Assembly (NCBI RefSeq): GCF_900116065.1
Contig: NZ_FOZV01000001.1
Coordinates: 744,001 to 808,000, forward strand
Direction: 5' to 3'
Source of the DNA: Brevundimonas viscosa
Lineage (GTDB): Bacteria > Pseudomonadota > Alphaproteobacteria > Caulobacterales > Caulobacteraceae
Length of the DNA: 64,000 nt
Part shown: piece after piece, positions 8,335 to 18,829 of the stretch
Position numbering within the stretch: the stretch's first letter is position 1
How the letters are laid out: the number at the start of each line of letters is the position of its first letter
Program-made: the position numbers and the translations under genes
Notes under the pieces: generated by a model
The model's input: only the letters and a program-made list of their open reading frames with translations
Database searches by the model: none
What the model was told of the DNA's origin: nothing

Positions 8335-9623
8335 ATCTCTCGGTCATCGAGCGCCGCATCCTTCCCTGGCGCGAACCGCTGGCGGTCGCCCGGCGTCTGA
8401 AGGACCGGCCGGGCGCCATAGCCCTGCTGTCCGACTGCGGCTCTCTCGGCCGCTGGTCGTTCGTCGCGGCTGATCCCGACCAGATCCATGTCGGCGGCCT
8501 CGATGAAGGACTGCAGTTGCTCCGTCAGCCGGACTGGGTGCGTCAGACGGTCGGGCTGATGGCCTACGACGCCGGCGCCCGGCCGGCGACCGGGCCGCGG
8601 CCTGCCGCGTGGCCCGACCTGATCCTGGCGCGCTATCCGGCGATGCTGGCTTTCGATCACGCGGGGCAGGAAGTCATCGCCATCGGGCGCGGCCCCGGGC
8701 GTCCCGCGGCCATCGTTGCGGCGGATCGCGCCGAGGGGTGGCTGGAAGCGGCTGTGAGCCCGACCGCGCCGCCGCCGCCGCCGGCCGCTTCCTTCGACGC
8801 CGACGCCCCGTCGGACGCCTACACCGCCGCCGTCGCCGACGTCGTCCAGCGGATCGCCGCCGGCGAACTGTTCCAGGCCAATGTGGCGCGCTCCTGGTCT
8901 GGAAGCCTGCGCAGGCAGGGCGAGCCCTTCGACGTCGTGCTGCGGCTGGCGGGCCGGGCCTCGGCGTACGGTGCGTACTGGCGTCTGGGCGACCGCGCGC
9001 TGGTCTCCAATTCGCCCGAGCTCTTCCTCACCTTCGACCCCACGACGGGCCGTATCGAAACCCGCCCCATCAAGGGCACCCGGCCCCGGCATGCCGACCC
9101 CGCCCTCGACGCCGCACTGGCTGAGGGACTGGCGTCCAGCGCCAAGGACCGGGCGGAAAACCTGATGATCGTCGATCTGATGCGGAACGATCTGTCCCGC
9201 GTCGCGACCCCGGGATCTGTGCGCGTCGAACGTCTTTTCGAGGTCGAGCGCCTGCCCACGGTCCACCACCTCGTCTCGACGGTGTCCGCCAGGGCCCGCC
9301 CGGGCGTGGGAGCTGCCGACATCTTGCAGGCGACGTTCCCGCCCGGCTCGATCACCGGCGCCCCGAAGCATCAGGCCATGAAGGTCATCGCATCGCACGA
9401 GCCGCCCCGCGGACCCTGGTGCGGCAGCCTGTTTCATCTGGAGGACGGCCGGATGACTGCTTCGGTCCTGATCCGCACCGCCGCCTTCGAACGCGTCGGC
9501 GACCTGTGGCGCTTCCGGACCCTCGCCGGCGCGGGCATCGTGGCCGACAGCGATCCGGCGGCCGAACTGGCGGAAACGGACTCGAAGATCCGCGCCTTGC
9601 GGGAGGCCTTGGTCGGCTCCTAG
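8331..9623 (+). CDS. pabB: Aminodeoxychorismate synthase component I
   Basis: Converts chorismate to 4-amino-4-deoxychorismate for folate synthesis. 430 residues with the chorismate-binding domain. The motif PIKGTRPR contains Lys248, which distinguishes PabB from anthranilate synthase (PIAGTR). FQANVARSWSG, DLMRNDLSRV, HHLVSTV and FPPGSITGAPK follow in the expected order. GTG start overlapping the phosphatase stop. No glutaminase domain (PabA) or lyase (PabC) is fused or adjacent. Convergent with the pilus gene at 9620, overlapping by 4 bases. Confidence 0.93.
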   Translation: MNLSVIERRILPWREPLAVARRLKDRPGAIALLSDCGSLGRWSFVAADPDQIHVGGLDEGLQLLRQPDWVRQTVGLMAYDAGARPATGPRPAAWPDLILARYPAMLAFDHAGQEVIAIGRGPGRPAAIVAADRAEGWLEAAVSPTAPPPPPAASFDADAPSDAYTAAVADVVQRIAAGELFQANVARSWSGSLRRQGEPFDVVLRLAGRASAYGAYWRLGDRALVSNSPELFLTFDPTTGRIETRPIKGTRPRHADPALDAALAEGLASSAKDRAENLMIVDLMRNDLSRVATPGSVRVERLFEVERLPTVHHLVSTVSARARPGVGAADILQATFPPGSITGAPKHQAMKVIASHEPPRGPWCGSLFHLEDGRMTASVLIRTAAFERVGDLWRFRTLAGAGIVADSDPAAELAETDSKIRALREALVGS

Positions 9624-10153
9624 CAGTCGGCGCAGGTCGTCTGCACCGACGTGCGGGGACGCAGATAGTAGCTGTGCGAGAACTGGGTGACCGCCGGCAT
9701 CAGATAGTCCGCCGGAGAGTCGTAGTCGTAGGTCGCTTCCGACATGACCACGCTCTCGCCGTCGGCGATGAGGTCGGCCGGCAGCGTCACGGTCGAACCG
9801 ACGGTTCGCGACGTCATGCCGTCGCCCCGGCTCCAGACCACCCGCGCGACGCCGTCGGTCCGCATGACGCTGCTCACGCGCTGCTTCAGCGCCGCCACCG
9901 GGAACGGCTTCATGATCAGTCCGCCGATGTCGAAGATGTCGTCGACGGTGGCGGCGGTGACCGACTCCTCCTGCGCCACGAGATCCGCGACCATGGCCGA
10001 GGCGTGGCCCATGCGCTTCTGCGCCATGTAGCCCTGGCAGAACTCCGCAAGGCCGAAATAGAAGAAGATCATCACCGGGGCGATCATGGCGAACTCGACG
10101 GCGGAAACGCCGCGCTCGTCCCCGACCAGGCGTTTGAGCGGGAGCCGCGTCAT
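9620..10153 (-). CDS. TadE-like pseudopilin of the tad pilus
   Basis: 177 residues. The N-terminus has the TadE signature: a basic stretch, then DERGVSAVEFAMIAPVMIFFYF, a prepilin-like segment with the conserved Glu before a transmembrane helix (about 12-38). The rest is periplasmic with a C-terminal Cys pair (TTCADC). Last of three minus-strand genes divergent from the pilins; its start overlaps the previous stop as ATGA. Probably the Caulobacter cpaJ/cpaK equivalent, an inference from position. Confidence 0.85.
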   Translation of the reverse strand: MTRLPLKRLVGDERGVSAVEFAMIAPVMIFFYFGLAEFCQGYMAQKRMGHASAMVADLVAQEESVTAATVDDIFDIGGLIMKPFPVAALKQRVSSVMRTDGVARVVWSRGDGMTSRTVGSTVTLPADLIADGESVVMSEATYDYDSPADYLMPAVTQFSHSYYLRPRTSVQTTCADC

Positions 10154-10713
10154 GCCGGTTCGTTCCGGAAGGCGGTGGTGGCGGTCAGACGCGCAGTGCC
10201 GTCGTCAAGTCTCGACAGACCCTGCGCCAGGAATGTGGTCAGCAACGGCTGGCGGTACCAGATCCGCACGAGGATCAGATCGCCCGGGTTGCCGTTCGCA
10301 TAGGTCAGGGCCGCCTCGTCGAACGTTCCGCCCGCCATTGGGTCCGGCGGGACGACGTCGAACTGGGGAATGACGCGGACGTCCACGCTTGCCCGGCTCG
10401 GGCAGTCGCCGCTGAAGATGCTCATGCGGCTGCACACTGCCGACTTGAACTGCTCCGCCGTCATGTTCTGCGCGCTGGCCTGTCCGGTGCGGATCAGACG
10501 GCCGGACTCGATCGCGGCGTTTTCCAGGACCGAGTCGGTCACGAACACCAGGCCCAGCTCCAGAATGGCGAACATCATCAGGCAGAACGGCAGGGCGACC
10601 ATGCCGAACTCGACGGCGGTAGCGCCCTCCTCGGCCCGCAGCAGGCTGCGACGGCCCCCCCGTTTTTTTCTGCCCCCGACCCTCAAGCGCTCTTCCTCAG
10701 GGCGTGGGGCCAT
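10150..10713 (-). CDS. TadE-like pseudopilin of the tad pilus
   Basis: 187 residues. A basic leader (KKRGGRRSLLRA) precedes EEGATAVEFGMVALPFCLMMFAILELG, the TadE prepilin-like motif and single transmembrane helix at about 27-55. The periplasmic part carries two cysteines (CSRM and GDCPSR) likely to form a disulfide. It overlaps the previous gene by 17 bases and the next by 4, so the three are translated as a unit. Probably a minor pilin needed for assembly of the Flp pilus. Confidence 0.87.
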   Translation of the reverse strand: MAPRPEEERLRVGGRKKRGGRRSLLRAEEGATAVEFGMVALPFCLMMFAILELGLVFVTDSVLENAAIESGRLIRTGQASAQNMTAEQFKSAVCSRMSIFSGDCPSRASVDVRVIPQFDVVPPDPMAGGTFDEAALTYANGNPGDLILVRIWYRQPLLTTFLAQGLSRLDDGTARLTATTAFRNEPA

Positions 10714-11116
10714 CGGCCGGCGCGGGCCCGGTCGGGCCGCGCATCGACGGCGAGCAGGAGCTGGCGCAGGCCATCTCGGTCGCCTGGGCTCCCCGCCAGA
10801 CGCGGACCCGGCCTGAGCCGTCCCCGGCCGTCACCACGACCTGGCTCTGGAAAACGGTCCGCCCGATCGGGTCGACGGCGACGACTTCCGTGACGCCGTA
10901 GCCCTTGCCGGTGATGTACAGGGTGTTGGCGTCGACCACCGTCACGTCGGCGATCTGCGGGTTGCCGACGATGACCGAGCCGGCGGGCCCGCGCAGCTGC
11001 ACCCGCTGGGCCTGGTCGATCTCGACGTTGAGCCGGGACTGGGCCGCGACCCCGGCGGGGGCGGCCAGCATGGCCAGCGCCGCGGCGATGGCGAGATGGC
11101 GGAGAGGAGGGGTCAT
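10697..11116 (-). CDS. Periplasmic secretin N-domain-like pilus protein
   Basis: 139 residues with a signal peptide (residues 1-24, cleavage near AGVAAQS). The mature part matches the N-terminal domain of CpaC/RcpA secretins: QRVQLRGPAGSVIVGNPQIADVTVVDANTLYITGKGYGVTEVVAVD resembles the same part of the cpaC gene at 13615. There is no secretin pore domain. The start at 11116 was preferred to 11131 because GGAAG precedes it and the signal peptide begins there. May correspond to Caulobacter cpaI; likely a periplasmic accessory to the secretin. Confidence 0.8.
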   Translation of the reverse strand: MTPPLRHLAIAAALAMLAAPAGVAAQSRLNVEIDQAQRVQLRGPAGSVIVGNPQIADVTVVDANTLYITGKGYGVTEVVAVDPIGRTVFQSQVVVTAGDGSGRVRVWRGAQATEMACASSCSPSMRGPTGPAPADGPTP

Positions 11117-11280
11117 GGCGACGTCTTCCATTGAACGGGCGCGCGCGAAAGTGTGGTCCGGACACTGCCGCTGAAACCTCAAGAAAGTCTGAAACAGGCG
11201 CGTGGCGACAGGACGTGGAAGTCCGCGCGGTCAAGCTGTCGCGAGGCCCATGGCGTCGCCGGTTTGAGTAAACAGGAGAG

Positions 11281-11327
11281 TAACCACGCCCGGCGACCCG
11301 CCCTTAACCCATACGGGCGATAACCAT
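11281..11327. promoter_or_regulatory. Cluster of TAACC half-sites upstream of the first pilin (possible CtrA sites)
   Basis: Within 130 bp of the first pilin start there are three TAACC-type half-sites: TAACCA (11281), TTAACCC (11304) and ATAACCAT (11320). In Caulobacter crescentus CtrA activates pilA through TTAACCAT-type sites, so the position fits. The spacing is not the canonical TTAA-N7-TTAA. The rest of the 292-bp gap between the divergent pilus operons shows no gene. Confidence 0.35.
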
Positions 11328-11408
11328 CCTGCGTTCTGGGGGTCAAGCGGGCTGCCGGCTCCCCCCGCGTCAGTTAGCTCGCTAGATCCAAACCTGAGGA
11401 TACAGACC

Positions 11409-11588
11409 ATGACCAAGTTCGTTTCGCAGTTCATGTCCGACGAGTCGGGCGCCACCGCCATCGAGTACGGCCTCATCGCCGCCCTCATCGCCGTGGTCAT
11501 CATCTCGGCCGTCACGGCCCTGGGCACCACGATCAAGACCAACTTCAACACCATCGTAACGAAAATGGGCGGCGCCGCCGGCGAATAA
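11409..11588 (+). CDS. pilA: Flp/PilA-family major pilin, copy 1
   Basis: 59 residues. Flp signature DESGATAIEYGLIAALIAVVII: the processing site is before AIEYG, and the following helix is membrane-embedded before polymerisation. Cleaved by CpaA, exported through the CpaC secretin and assembled by the TadB/TadC/CpaF machinery. Missed by length filters but certain from composition and context. The rho-independent terminator at 11615 follows. It differs from copy 2 only at residues 2 (Thr/Ile) and 9 (Met/Val). Confidence 0.95.
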   Translation: MTKFVSQFMSDESGATAIEYGLIAALIAVVIISAVTALGTTIKTNFNTIVTKMGGAAGE

Positions 11589-11614
11589 GTCGGGGCGGTC
11601 GTTCGTACTGCGAA

Positions 11615-11645
11615 GGGCCGGCGCGGCGACGCGCCGGCCCTTTCT
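11615..11645 (+). terminator. Rho-independent terminator after pilin copy 1
   Basis: A 10-bp perfect GC stem (GGGCCGGCGC paired with GCGCCGGCCC), 6-base loop, then TTTCT. It lies 26 bp after the first pilin stop, so the highly expressed pilin transcript can end here. Confidence 0.85.
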
Positions 11646-11802
11646 CGTCGGCTTCGGCGGCGCTCGGCGTAAAGGTGCCGCTAAACACGTTTGTAGGTCC
11701 GGACTTAACCGGGCCCCTCCAAGCTGAGGGCGGTTCTGGGGGCAGGCGGATGACCGACTTCCCCGAAGGCTGTCGATAGACCCCAACGGGAGAGGGATTC
11801 TG

Positions 11803-11982
11803 ATGATCAAGTTCGTTTCGCAGTTCGTGTCCGACGAGTCGGGCGCCACCGCCATCGAGTACGGCCTCATCGCCGCTCTGATCGCCGTCGTTATCATTTC
11901 AGCCGTCACGGCCCTCGGCACCACGATCAAAACCAACTTCAACACCATCGTGACGAAGATGGGCGGTGCCGCTGGGGAATAA
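11803..11982 (+). CDS. pilA: Flp/PilA-family major pilin, copy 2
   Basis: 59 residues, 57 identical to copy 1, with the same Flp processing motif. The nucleotide sequences also stay very close, with scattered third-position changes, so this is a recent tandem duplication or is kept similar by gene conversion. The AGAGGG ribosome-binding site precedes the ATG at 11803. It has its own upstream gap of 157 bp containing a TTAACC and is followed by its own terminator. Confidence 0.94.
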   Translation: MIKFVSQFVSDESGATAIEYGLIAALIAVVIISAVTALGTTIKTNFNTIVTKMGGAAGE

Positions 11983-12009
11983 GCGAGAGGGCCTGTCTGA
12001 AGCGACGAA

Positions 12010-12045
12010 AAGGCCGGGGCGGCGACGCTCCGGCCTTCTTTCTGG
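12010..12045 (+). terminator. Rho-independent terminator after pilin copy 2
   Basis: An 11-bp stem AAGGCCGGGGC/GCTCCGGCCTT (one G-U pair) with a 7-base loop, then CTTTCT. It separates the pilin unit from cpaA. Confidence 0.82.
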
Positions 12046-12086
12046 CCGCAACCTAACCTTAAGAGCGGCCATGCCACGGGGAAGGC

Positions 12087-12599
12087 ATGGACTTGCTGAC
12101 CCTCGCCCTGCTCGGCGTCATGCCCGCCCTCGTCATCGTGGGGGGGCTCAACGACCTGACCACGATGAAGATCCCGAACTGGATCTCCGGGCTTCTCGTC
12201 CTGTTCTTCTTCCCCGCCGCCTTCGCGGTCGGCCTGCCGCTGCCCCAGCTCGCCGCGCACGTGGGCGTGGCGGTCGCGGCCTTGCTGGCGGGCGCCGGCA
12301 TGTTCGCCCTGCGCTGGATCGGCGGCGGCGACGCCAAGCTGATGGCGGCGGCCTGTCTCTGGCTCGGGCTCGCCGGCTCGGGCATGTTCCTGCTGTGGAC
12401 CGGCGTCGTCGGGGGCGTGTTCTGCCTCGGTCTTCTGTTCGCGCGCTTTCACGCTCGCCCCTATCTCGCCAACGCGCCGGGATGGATCGTCCATCTGATG
12501 GAGCCGAAAGGCGACATCCCCTATGGCGTCGCGATCGCCGCCGGAGCGCTCCTGGCGTGGCCGGAATCGCCTTTGATGATCCGATTCATCGGCTTCTGA
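12087..12599 (+). CDS. cpaA: Prepilin peptidase CpaA
   Basis: Inner-membrane aspartic peptidase (A24 family) that removes the Flp prepilin leader. 170 residues with about five transmembrane helices. Catalytic aspartates are Asp23 in NDLTTMKIPNW and Asp82 in GGGDAKLM. As usual for CpaA/TadV, it lacks the N-methylation domain of larger PilD enzymes. First gene after the pilins; cpaB follows after 110 bp that contain two TTAAC motifs. Confidence 0.93.
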   Translation: MDLLTLALLGVMPALVIVGGLNDLTTMKIPNWISGLLVLFFFPAAFAVGLPLPQLAAHVGVAVAALLAGAGMFALRWIGGGDAKLMAAACLWLGLAGSGMFLLWTGVVGGVFCLGLLFARFHARPYLANAPGWIVHLMEPKGDIPYGVAIAAGALLAWPESPLMIRFIGF

Positions 12600-12709
12600 C
12601 GGCGCGCCTGGCCGGTTTAGGCCGTCGTTAACTCCCGGACGGGCATGGTCGTTAACGGTAGGAGGCCGCCGAACCGTCCGGGTCGGCCCGGTCCCGCCGG
12701 AGACCGCTG

Positions 12710-13618
12710 ATGAAGCCCGCCCGCATCATTGTCATCTGCATCGCCGCTGTCGCCGCCATCGGTCTGGCGCTGGTCGTGCGCGCCATGGGCTCACCGTCCG
12801 GCGAACCGGCCGCCGTGGCCACGGCGGCGCCTGTGGAGACGCAGCCGATGGCGCGGGTGCTCGTCGCGGCGAGCGACCTTCAGCCCGGGCAGCGCCTGAC
12901 CGAGGGCGATATGGCGTGGAAAGAATGGCCGGTCGACGCCGTCGGCGCCGCCTTCATCACCGACGGATCGACGCCGCTCGAGGCGGCGGATGCGGCGGAG
13001 GCGGAGAACAAGCCCGAGGGCGCGGTCGCCTCGGTGACCCGCGCCGCCGCCAACCTGGCCGGAGGGGGCGCGAAGGCCGACTACGTCGGTTCTGTGGTCC
13101 GCGACCCGATCGCCGCCGGAGAGCCGATCACCGCCCGCAAGATCGTCCGCGCCGGCGACAGCGGCTACATGGCCGCCTACCTCGAGCCGGGCATGCGGGC
13201 CATGGCCATCCGGGTCACGGTCGAGACCGCCGCCGGCGGCTTCATCCTGCCGGGGGACCGGGTCGACGTGGTCCTGACCCGCGAGACGAACCTGTCGAAC
13301 ATGGGCGCCCAGGAGGGCGACCGCTCGAAGTTCACCTCCGCCACCGTCATGCGCAACATCAAGGTTCTCGCCATCGACCAGTCGACCCGCGCGGGCGACG
13401 ACGCCCAGGCCGTGGTCGGCGCGACGGCCACCCTCGAGGTCAGCCCCGGCGACGCCGAGGCCCTGGCGCTGGCCAAGTCCGAGGGCGAGCTCAGTCTCGT
13501 TCTCCGTTCCTACGCCGACGCCGGCGGCCCCTCGGGCGCGGTCGCAGGCGGTCGCCGGGATGTCTCGGCCGTCCGCGTCTACCGGGGCGGCGCCCCTGAA
13601 GTGGTGGTGGTCCAATGA
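12710..13618 (+). CDS. cpaB: Flp pilus assembly protein CpaB (RcpC)
   Basis: 302 residues. An N-terminal membrane anchor or signal (6-27) is followed by an SAF domain (MARVLVAASDLQPGQRLTEGDMAWKEWP, about 48-77) and the RcpC region (YLEPGMRAMAIRVTVETAAGGFILPGDRVDVVLT). Acts in the periplasm with the secretin. ATGA overlap with cpaC. Confidence 0.94.
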   Translation: MKPARIIVICIAAVAAIGLALVVRAMGSPSGEPAAVATAAPVETQPMARVLVAASDLQPGQRLTEGDMAWKEWPVDAVGAAFITDGSTPLEAADAAEAENKPEGAVASVTRAAANLAGGGAKADYVGSVVRDPIAAGEPITARKIVRAGDSGYMAAYLEPGMRAMAIRVTVETAAGGFILPGDRVDVVLTRETNLSNMGAQEGDRSKFTSATVMRNIKVLAIDQSTRAGDDAQAVVGATATLEVSPGDAEALALAKSEGELSLVLRSYADAGGPSGAVAGGRRDVSAVRVYRGGAPEVVVVQ

Positions 13619-15036
13619 AGCGCCTGATCGCCGCGGCTGTCGCGGGCCTCGCCGTCGTCGTCGCCGCGCCGGGTCTCGGGGCCGCCGCCCAGACCCGCGC
13701 CGCCGTGTCGATGGGGTCGCAATCCCAGCTCATCAACCTGCCGCGCGGTTCGTCGATGGCCATCGACCTGCCCGCCGACGCCCGCGACGTCATCGTGCCG
13801 AACCCCGCGGTCGCCGAGGCCATGCTGCATTCGCCGCGACGGATCACCGTCATCGGCCTCGCGCCCGGTGAAACCGACGCGGTCGTCCTTGATAACGCCG
13901 GCCGCACCATCCTCTCGCTGCGGATCCGCGTCGACGCCGGCGTCTCCGCCCTGCAGGACACCCTCGACCGGGTCATGCCGGGATCGCGGGTGCGGGCCGA
14001 GGCCGTCAACGACAGCGTCATCCTCACCGGCCTAGTGTCCAGCCCCGGCGAGGCGGACCGGGCCAGCCAGGTGGCGCGGGCTTTCGTCTCCGCGCCCGAG
14101 AAGATCATCAACATGATGACGATCGAGGGGTCGGACCAGGTGATGGTCAAGGCGCGCATCGTCGAGGTGCAGCGCACAGCCATCAAGCAACTGGGTCTCG
14201 ACGTCGACGCCGTGCTCAGCAGCGTCGGGGACGGTCTGAGCTTCTCCCAGAACGCCACGTTTGCGGTCTCCGGCAGCCAGCTCGGCGGCGGGATCCTGAA
14301 CTTCATCGACCGCTCCGGCGACGGCAATGTGCTCGACACCAACCTGCGCGCCTTCGAGCGCGCCGGCCTGGTGCGGATCCTCGCCGAGCCGAACCTGACC
14401 TCGGTGAACGGCGAGAACGCCGAGTTCCTCGCCGGCGGCGAGTTTCCGGTTCCGACCGGACGCAGCGTCGACGCCACCACCGGCCAGGTGACGGTGGGCA
14501 TCGAGTTCAAGCCGTTCGGCGTCCGCCTCGCCTTCCGGCCGATCGTCCTGTCCCAGGGACGCATCTCGCTGCAGCTGTCGACCGAGGTCTCGGAGCTGAC
14601 CACCGCAGGCGCGTTCACGCTCGGCGGCACGGCCGACGACGGGCTGGTCATCCCGGCCCTCAACGTGCGTCGCGCCTCCAATACCGTGGAGTTGCCGTCC
14701 GGCGGGTCGCTGATGATCGCCGGCCTGCTGCGGGAAGACACCCGCCAGAATATCGACCAATTGCCCGGCATCGGCGATCTGCCCGTGCTCGGCACGCTGT
14801 TCCGGTCCCGCGACTACCTGTCGGGCGAAACCGAACTGGTGATCATCGTCGAGGCCTACATCGTCTCGCCGACTTCGCCCGGCCGCCTGCAGACGCCGGC
14901 CGACGGGCTGCAGATCGCCAACGACGCCCAGACCATCCTGTTCGGCCAGCTGAACCAGCACTACGCCCCGCGCGACGTCGCCCAGGCGGCCCCGGGCAGC
15001 GGCTGGAACGGCCCCGTCGGCTATGTGATCGAATGA
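13615..15036 (+). CDS. cpaC: Flp pilus secretin CpaC (RcpA)
   Basis: Outer-membrane channel for the pilus. 473 residues: signal peptide 1-26, N-terminal pilus-assembly domain (about 35-110, with NPAVAEAMLHSPRRITVIGLAPGETDAVVLD), BON-like segment (about 110-175) and secretin domain (about 240-430, with VPALNVRRASNTVELPSGGSLMIAGLL and the LPGIGDLPVLGTLFRS motif). ATGA overlaps with both neighbours. The small minus-strand gene at 10697 duplicates its N-domain. Confidence 0.96.
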   Translation: MKRLIAAAVAGLAVVVAAPGLGAAAQTRAAVSMGSQSQLINLPRGSSMAIDLPADARDVIVPNPAVAEAMLHSPRRITVIGLAPGETDAVVLDNAGRTILSLRIRVDAGVSALQDTLDRVMPGSRVRAEAVNDSVILTGLVSSPGEADRASQVARAFVSAPEKIINMMTIEGSDQVMVKARIVEVQRTAIKQLGLDVDAVLSSVGDGLSFSQNATFAVSGSQLGGGILNFIDRSGDGNVLDTNLRAFERAGLVRILAEPNLTSVNGENAEFLAGGEFPVPTGRSVDATTGQVTVGIEFKPFGVRLAFRPIVLSQGRISLQLSTEVSELTTAGAFTLGGTADDGLVIPALNVRRASNTVELPSGGSLMIAGLLREDTRQNIDQLPGIGDLPVLGTLFRSRDYLSGETELVIIVEAYIVSPTSPGRLQTPADGLQIANDAQTILFGQLNQHYAPRDVAQAAPGSGWNGPVGYVIE

Positions 15037-15704
15037 GGCCGCTCCCGATGCGCTTCCTGCTGCCCTGCCTCGCCCTCGCCGCCGCACTGGGCGGCTGCGC
15101 CGGGGCCACCGGCTCCCCGCCGCCGCTGACGCCGCTGTCCCGCTACGCCCTGCAGGTCGAACCCGGACTCGATCGTATCGCGCTCGCCGTCCATGAAGAC
15201 GGTCTCTCGCCCAACCAGGACGCCGCCCTCCGCGCCCTGGCCGGACGTTACGGCGCGACCGGCACCGGTTGGGTCCAGGTGCAGGGTCCGGTCGGCGAAG
15301 ACCCGGCTGCCGCGCGCCAGACCTGGGCGGTTCGCGCCGCCCTGGAGGCCGCCGGCGTTCCTGCCGACAGGATCCGCGTGACATCCTACGATGCGCCCGA
15401 TCCCCGCGCGCCCGTCCTGGCCGGTTTCGACACCGTTCAGGCGGTCGTACCCAACTGCGCCGCGGAGCCGCGCAGCATGGGGCCGCGCTATTCGAACCAA
15501 TCCTCGCCCGGGCTGGGCTGCGCCATCACCGCCAACATGGCGGCCCAGATCGCCGATCCCCGCGACATCCTCGGAGCGCGCGCCATGAGCCCTGCGGATT
15601 CCGGCCGGGCCGCCGTCGTGTTCCAGAACTATCGCGCCGGCGAAGAGGCTTCGACGCCCCAGGAACCCCTTGTCCAGGGCCGCATCGCCCGGGCCGTGGA
15701 ATAG
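15033..15704 (+). CDS. cpaD: Pilus assembly lipoprotein CpaD
   Basis: 223 residues. Signal peptide with a lipobox ending in GGC (Cys about residue 21), so an outer-membrane lipoprotein, thought to act as pilotin-like partner of the CpaC secretin. The conserved C-terminal block SSPGLGCAITANMAAQIADPRDIL is present. It starts inside the end of cpaC (ATGA); cpaE follows after 5 bp. Confidence 0.92.
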   Translation: MRPLPMRFLLPCLALAAALGGCAGATGSPPPLTPLSRYALQVEPGLDRIALAVHEDGLSPNQDAALRALAGRYGATGTGWVQVQGPVGEDPAAARQTWAVRAALEAAGVPADRIRVTSYDAPDPRAPVLAGFDTVQAVVPNCAAEPRSMGPRYSNQSSPGLGCAITANMAAQIADPRDILGARAMSPADSGRAAVVFQNYRAGEEASTPQEPLVQGRIARAVE

Positions 15705-15709
15705 CGCGC

Positions 15710-17233
15710 ATGAGCAACGCCTTCGCTCCGAGCCCATTCGAGGACATCGAGGACGAGTTCGACCTCGACATGGGCTACGCCGACCCGGACGGTCCCGTCC
15801 CGACCGAAGGGGCGATCGAGTCCCACCCGGTCGCGGACGACCGGGCGCCGCTCCGCTTCTCGGCGCCGGTCTCGGCGGCGCCCGCCGGTCCGTCGGCCTA
15901 TCCCGCCGGCGAAGCGACGCAGGTTCCGGCGGTCTCCGACTTCAATCCGGTCGGCGACCTGGTCGCCGGGGCCGCGGCGGCGTTCTCACCGCCGGCGCTC
16001 GGTGCCCATGCGGCCGAGGTGTCGGTGCCGCGCATCGCCATCCACGTCTTCGCCGAGCGTCAGGACACCCTCGCCTCCGCCGAGCGCGCCGGGCAGGACC
16101 GCCGCCTGTCCCGCGCCACCACCCAGATCCGCGTCGGCGGCGTCGCGGCGGCCATCGAGGCCTACCGGCACGAGCCGACACCGCCGCTGATCATCGTCGA
16201 ATGCCTGAAGGACCCGCAGACCCTGCTGTGGGAGGTCGATCAGCTGGCCGAGGTCTGCGACGCCGGCACCAAGGTGGTGATCATCGGCGCCACCAACGAC
16301 ATCCTGCTGTTCCGGGAGCTGATGCGCCGGGGGGTGAGCGAATACCTGGTCGCGCCCATCCAGCCCCTGCAACTGATCTCCGCCATCGGCGGACTGTTCG
16401 CCGACCCGGCCCAGCCCTTTGTCGGCCGCTCGATCGCCTTCGTCGGCGCCCGGGGCGGGGCGGGGGCCAGCTCCGTGGCCCACAACACCGCCTACGCCAT
16501 GTCCGAGCGGATCGGCGCCAACACGGTGATCGTCGACTACGACCTGCCCTTCGGCACGGCGGGCCTGGACTTCAACCAGGATCCGCTGAACGGCGTCGCG
16601 GACGCGCTGAGCCAGCCCGACCGCCTCGATCCGGTCCTGCTGGATCGCATGATGGTCCGCTGCACCGACAAGCTGAGCCTGTTCGCGGCCCCGGCGACCT
16701 TGGACACCGACTGGGACGTCTCGCCCGAGGCGTTCGAGGAGGTGACCACCCAGATCCGCTCCACCGCGCCCTTCGTCATCCTCGACCTGCCGCATCTTTG
16801 GTCCAGCTGGATGCGGCGGACCCTGATCGCCGCCGACGAGGTGGTGGTCGTGGCCACGCCCGACCTGGCCTCGCTGCGCAACGCCAAGAACATGATCGAC
16901 CTGATCAAGCAGGGCCGTCCCAACGACGCGCCGCCGCGGCTCGTGCTGAACCAGGTGGGCGTGCCCGGTCGGCCGGAGATCCCGGCCAAGGAGTTCGGCA
17001 ATGCGCTCGGAGTCCATCCCAGCCTGATCATCCCGTTCGACGCCAAGGTCTTCGGGGCCGCAGCCAACAACGGCCAGATGATTCTCGATGCGGGCGCCAA
17101 GTCGAAGGCCGCCGAGGCCTTCCAGACTCTGGCCCAGATCGTCTCGCGCCGTGAGCTGCCGCAGCTGGCGGCGCCGAAGGGGAAGGCCGCGGCCAGGTCG
17201 ATGCTCTCGGGCCTGTTCAGGAAGAAGACCTAG
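15710..17233 (+). CDS. cpaE: Pilus assembly ATPase-like protein CpaE
   Basis: 507 residues. An acidic, Pro/Ala-rich N-terminus (1-100) is followed by a receiver-like pseudo-domain (about 100-220, with LIIVECLKD) and a MinD/ParA-type domain from about 240. The P-loop is degenerate: GARGGAGASS (about 246-255) lacks the signature lysines of KGGxGKT, so ATP hydrolysis is doubtful. In Caulobacter CpaE directs the secretion apparatus to the pole. Start ATG at 15710, 6 bp after cpaD. Confidence 0.93.
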   Translation: MSNAFAPSPFEDIEDEFDLDMGYADPDGPVPTEGAIESHPVADDRAPLRFSAPVSAAPAGPSAYPAGEATQVPAVSDFNPVGDLVAGAAAAFSPPALGAHAAEVSVPRIAIHVFAERQDTLASAERAGQDRRLSRATTQIRVGGVAAAIEAYRHEPTPPLIIVECLKDPQTLLWEVDQLAEVCDAGTKVVIIGATNDILLFRELMRRGVSEYLVAPIQPLQLISAIGGLFADPAQPFVGRSIAFVGARGGAGASSVAHNTAYAMSERIGANTVIVDYDLPFGTAGLDFNQDPLNGVADALSQPDRLDPVLLDRMMVRCTDKLSLFAAPATLDTDWDVSPEAFEEVTTQIRSTAPFVILDLPHLWSSWMRRTLIAADEVVVVATPDLASLRNAKNMIDLIKQGRPNDAPPRLVLNQVGVPGRPEIPAKEFGNALGVHPSLIIPFDAKVFGAAANNGQMILDAGAKSKAAEAFQTLAQIVSRRELPQLAAPKGKAAARSMLSGLFRKKT

Positions 17234-17236
17234 GCC

Positions 17237-18826
<1,590 letters not shown>

Positions 18827-18829
18827 GCC

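Noticed and set aside
12628..12655. CtrA box upstream of cpaB
   Set aside because: Two TTAAC motifs exist but are 24 bp apart, not the N7 spacing.
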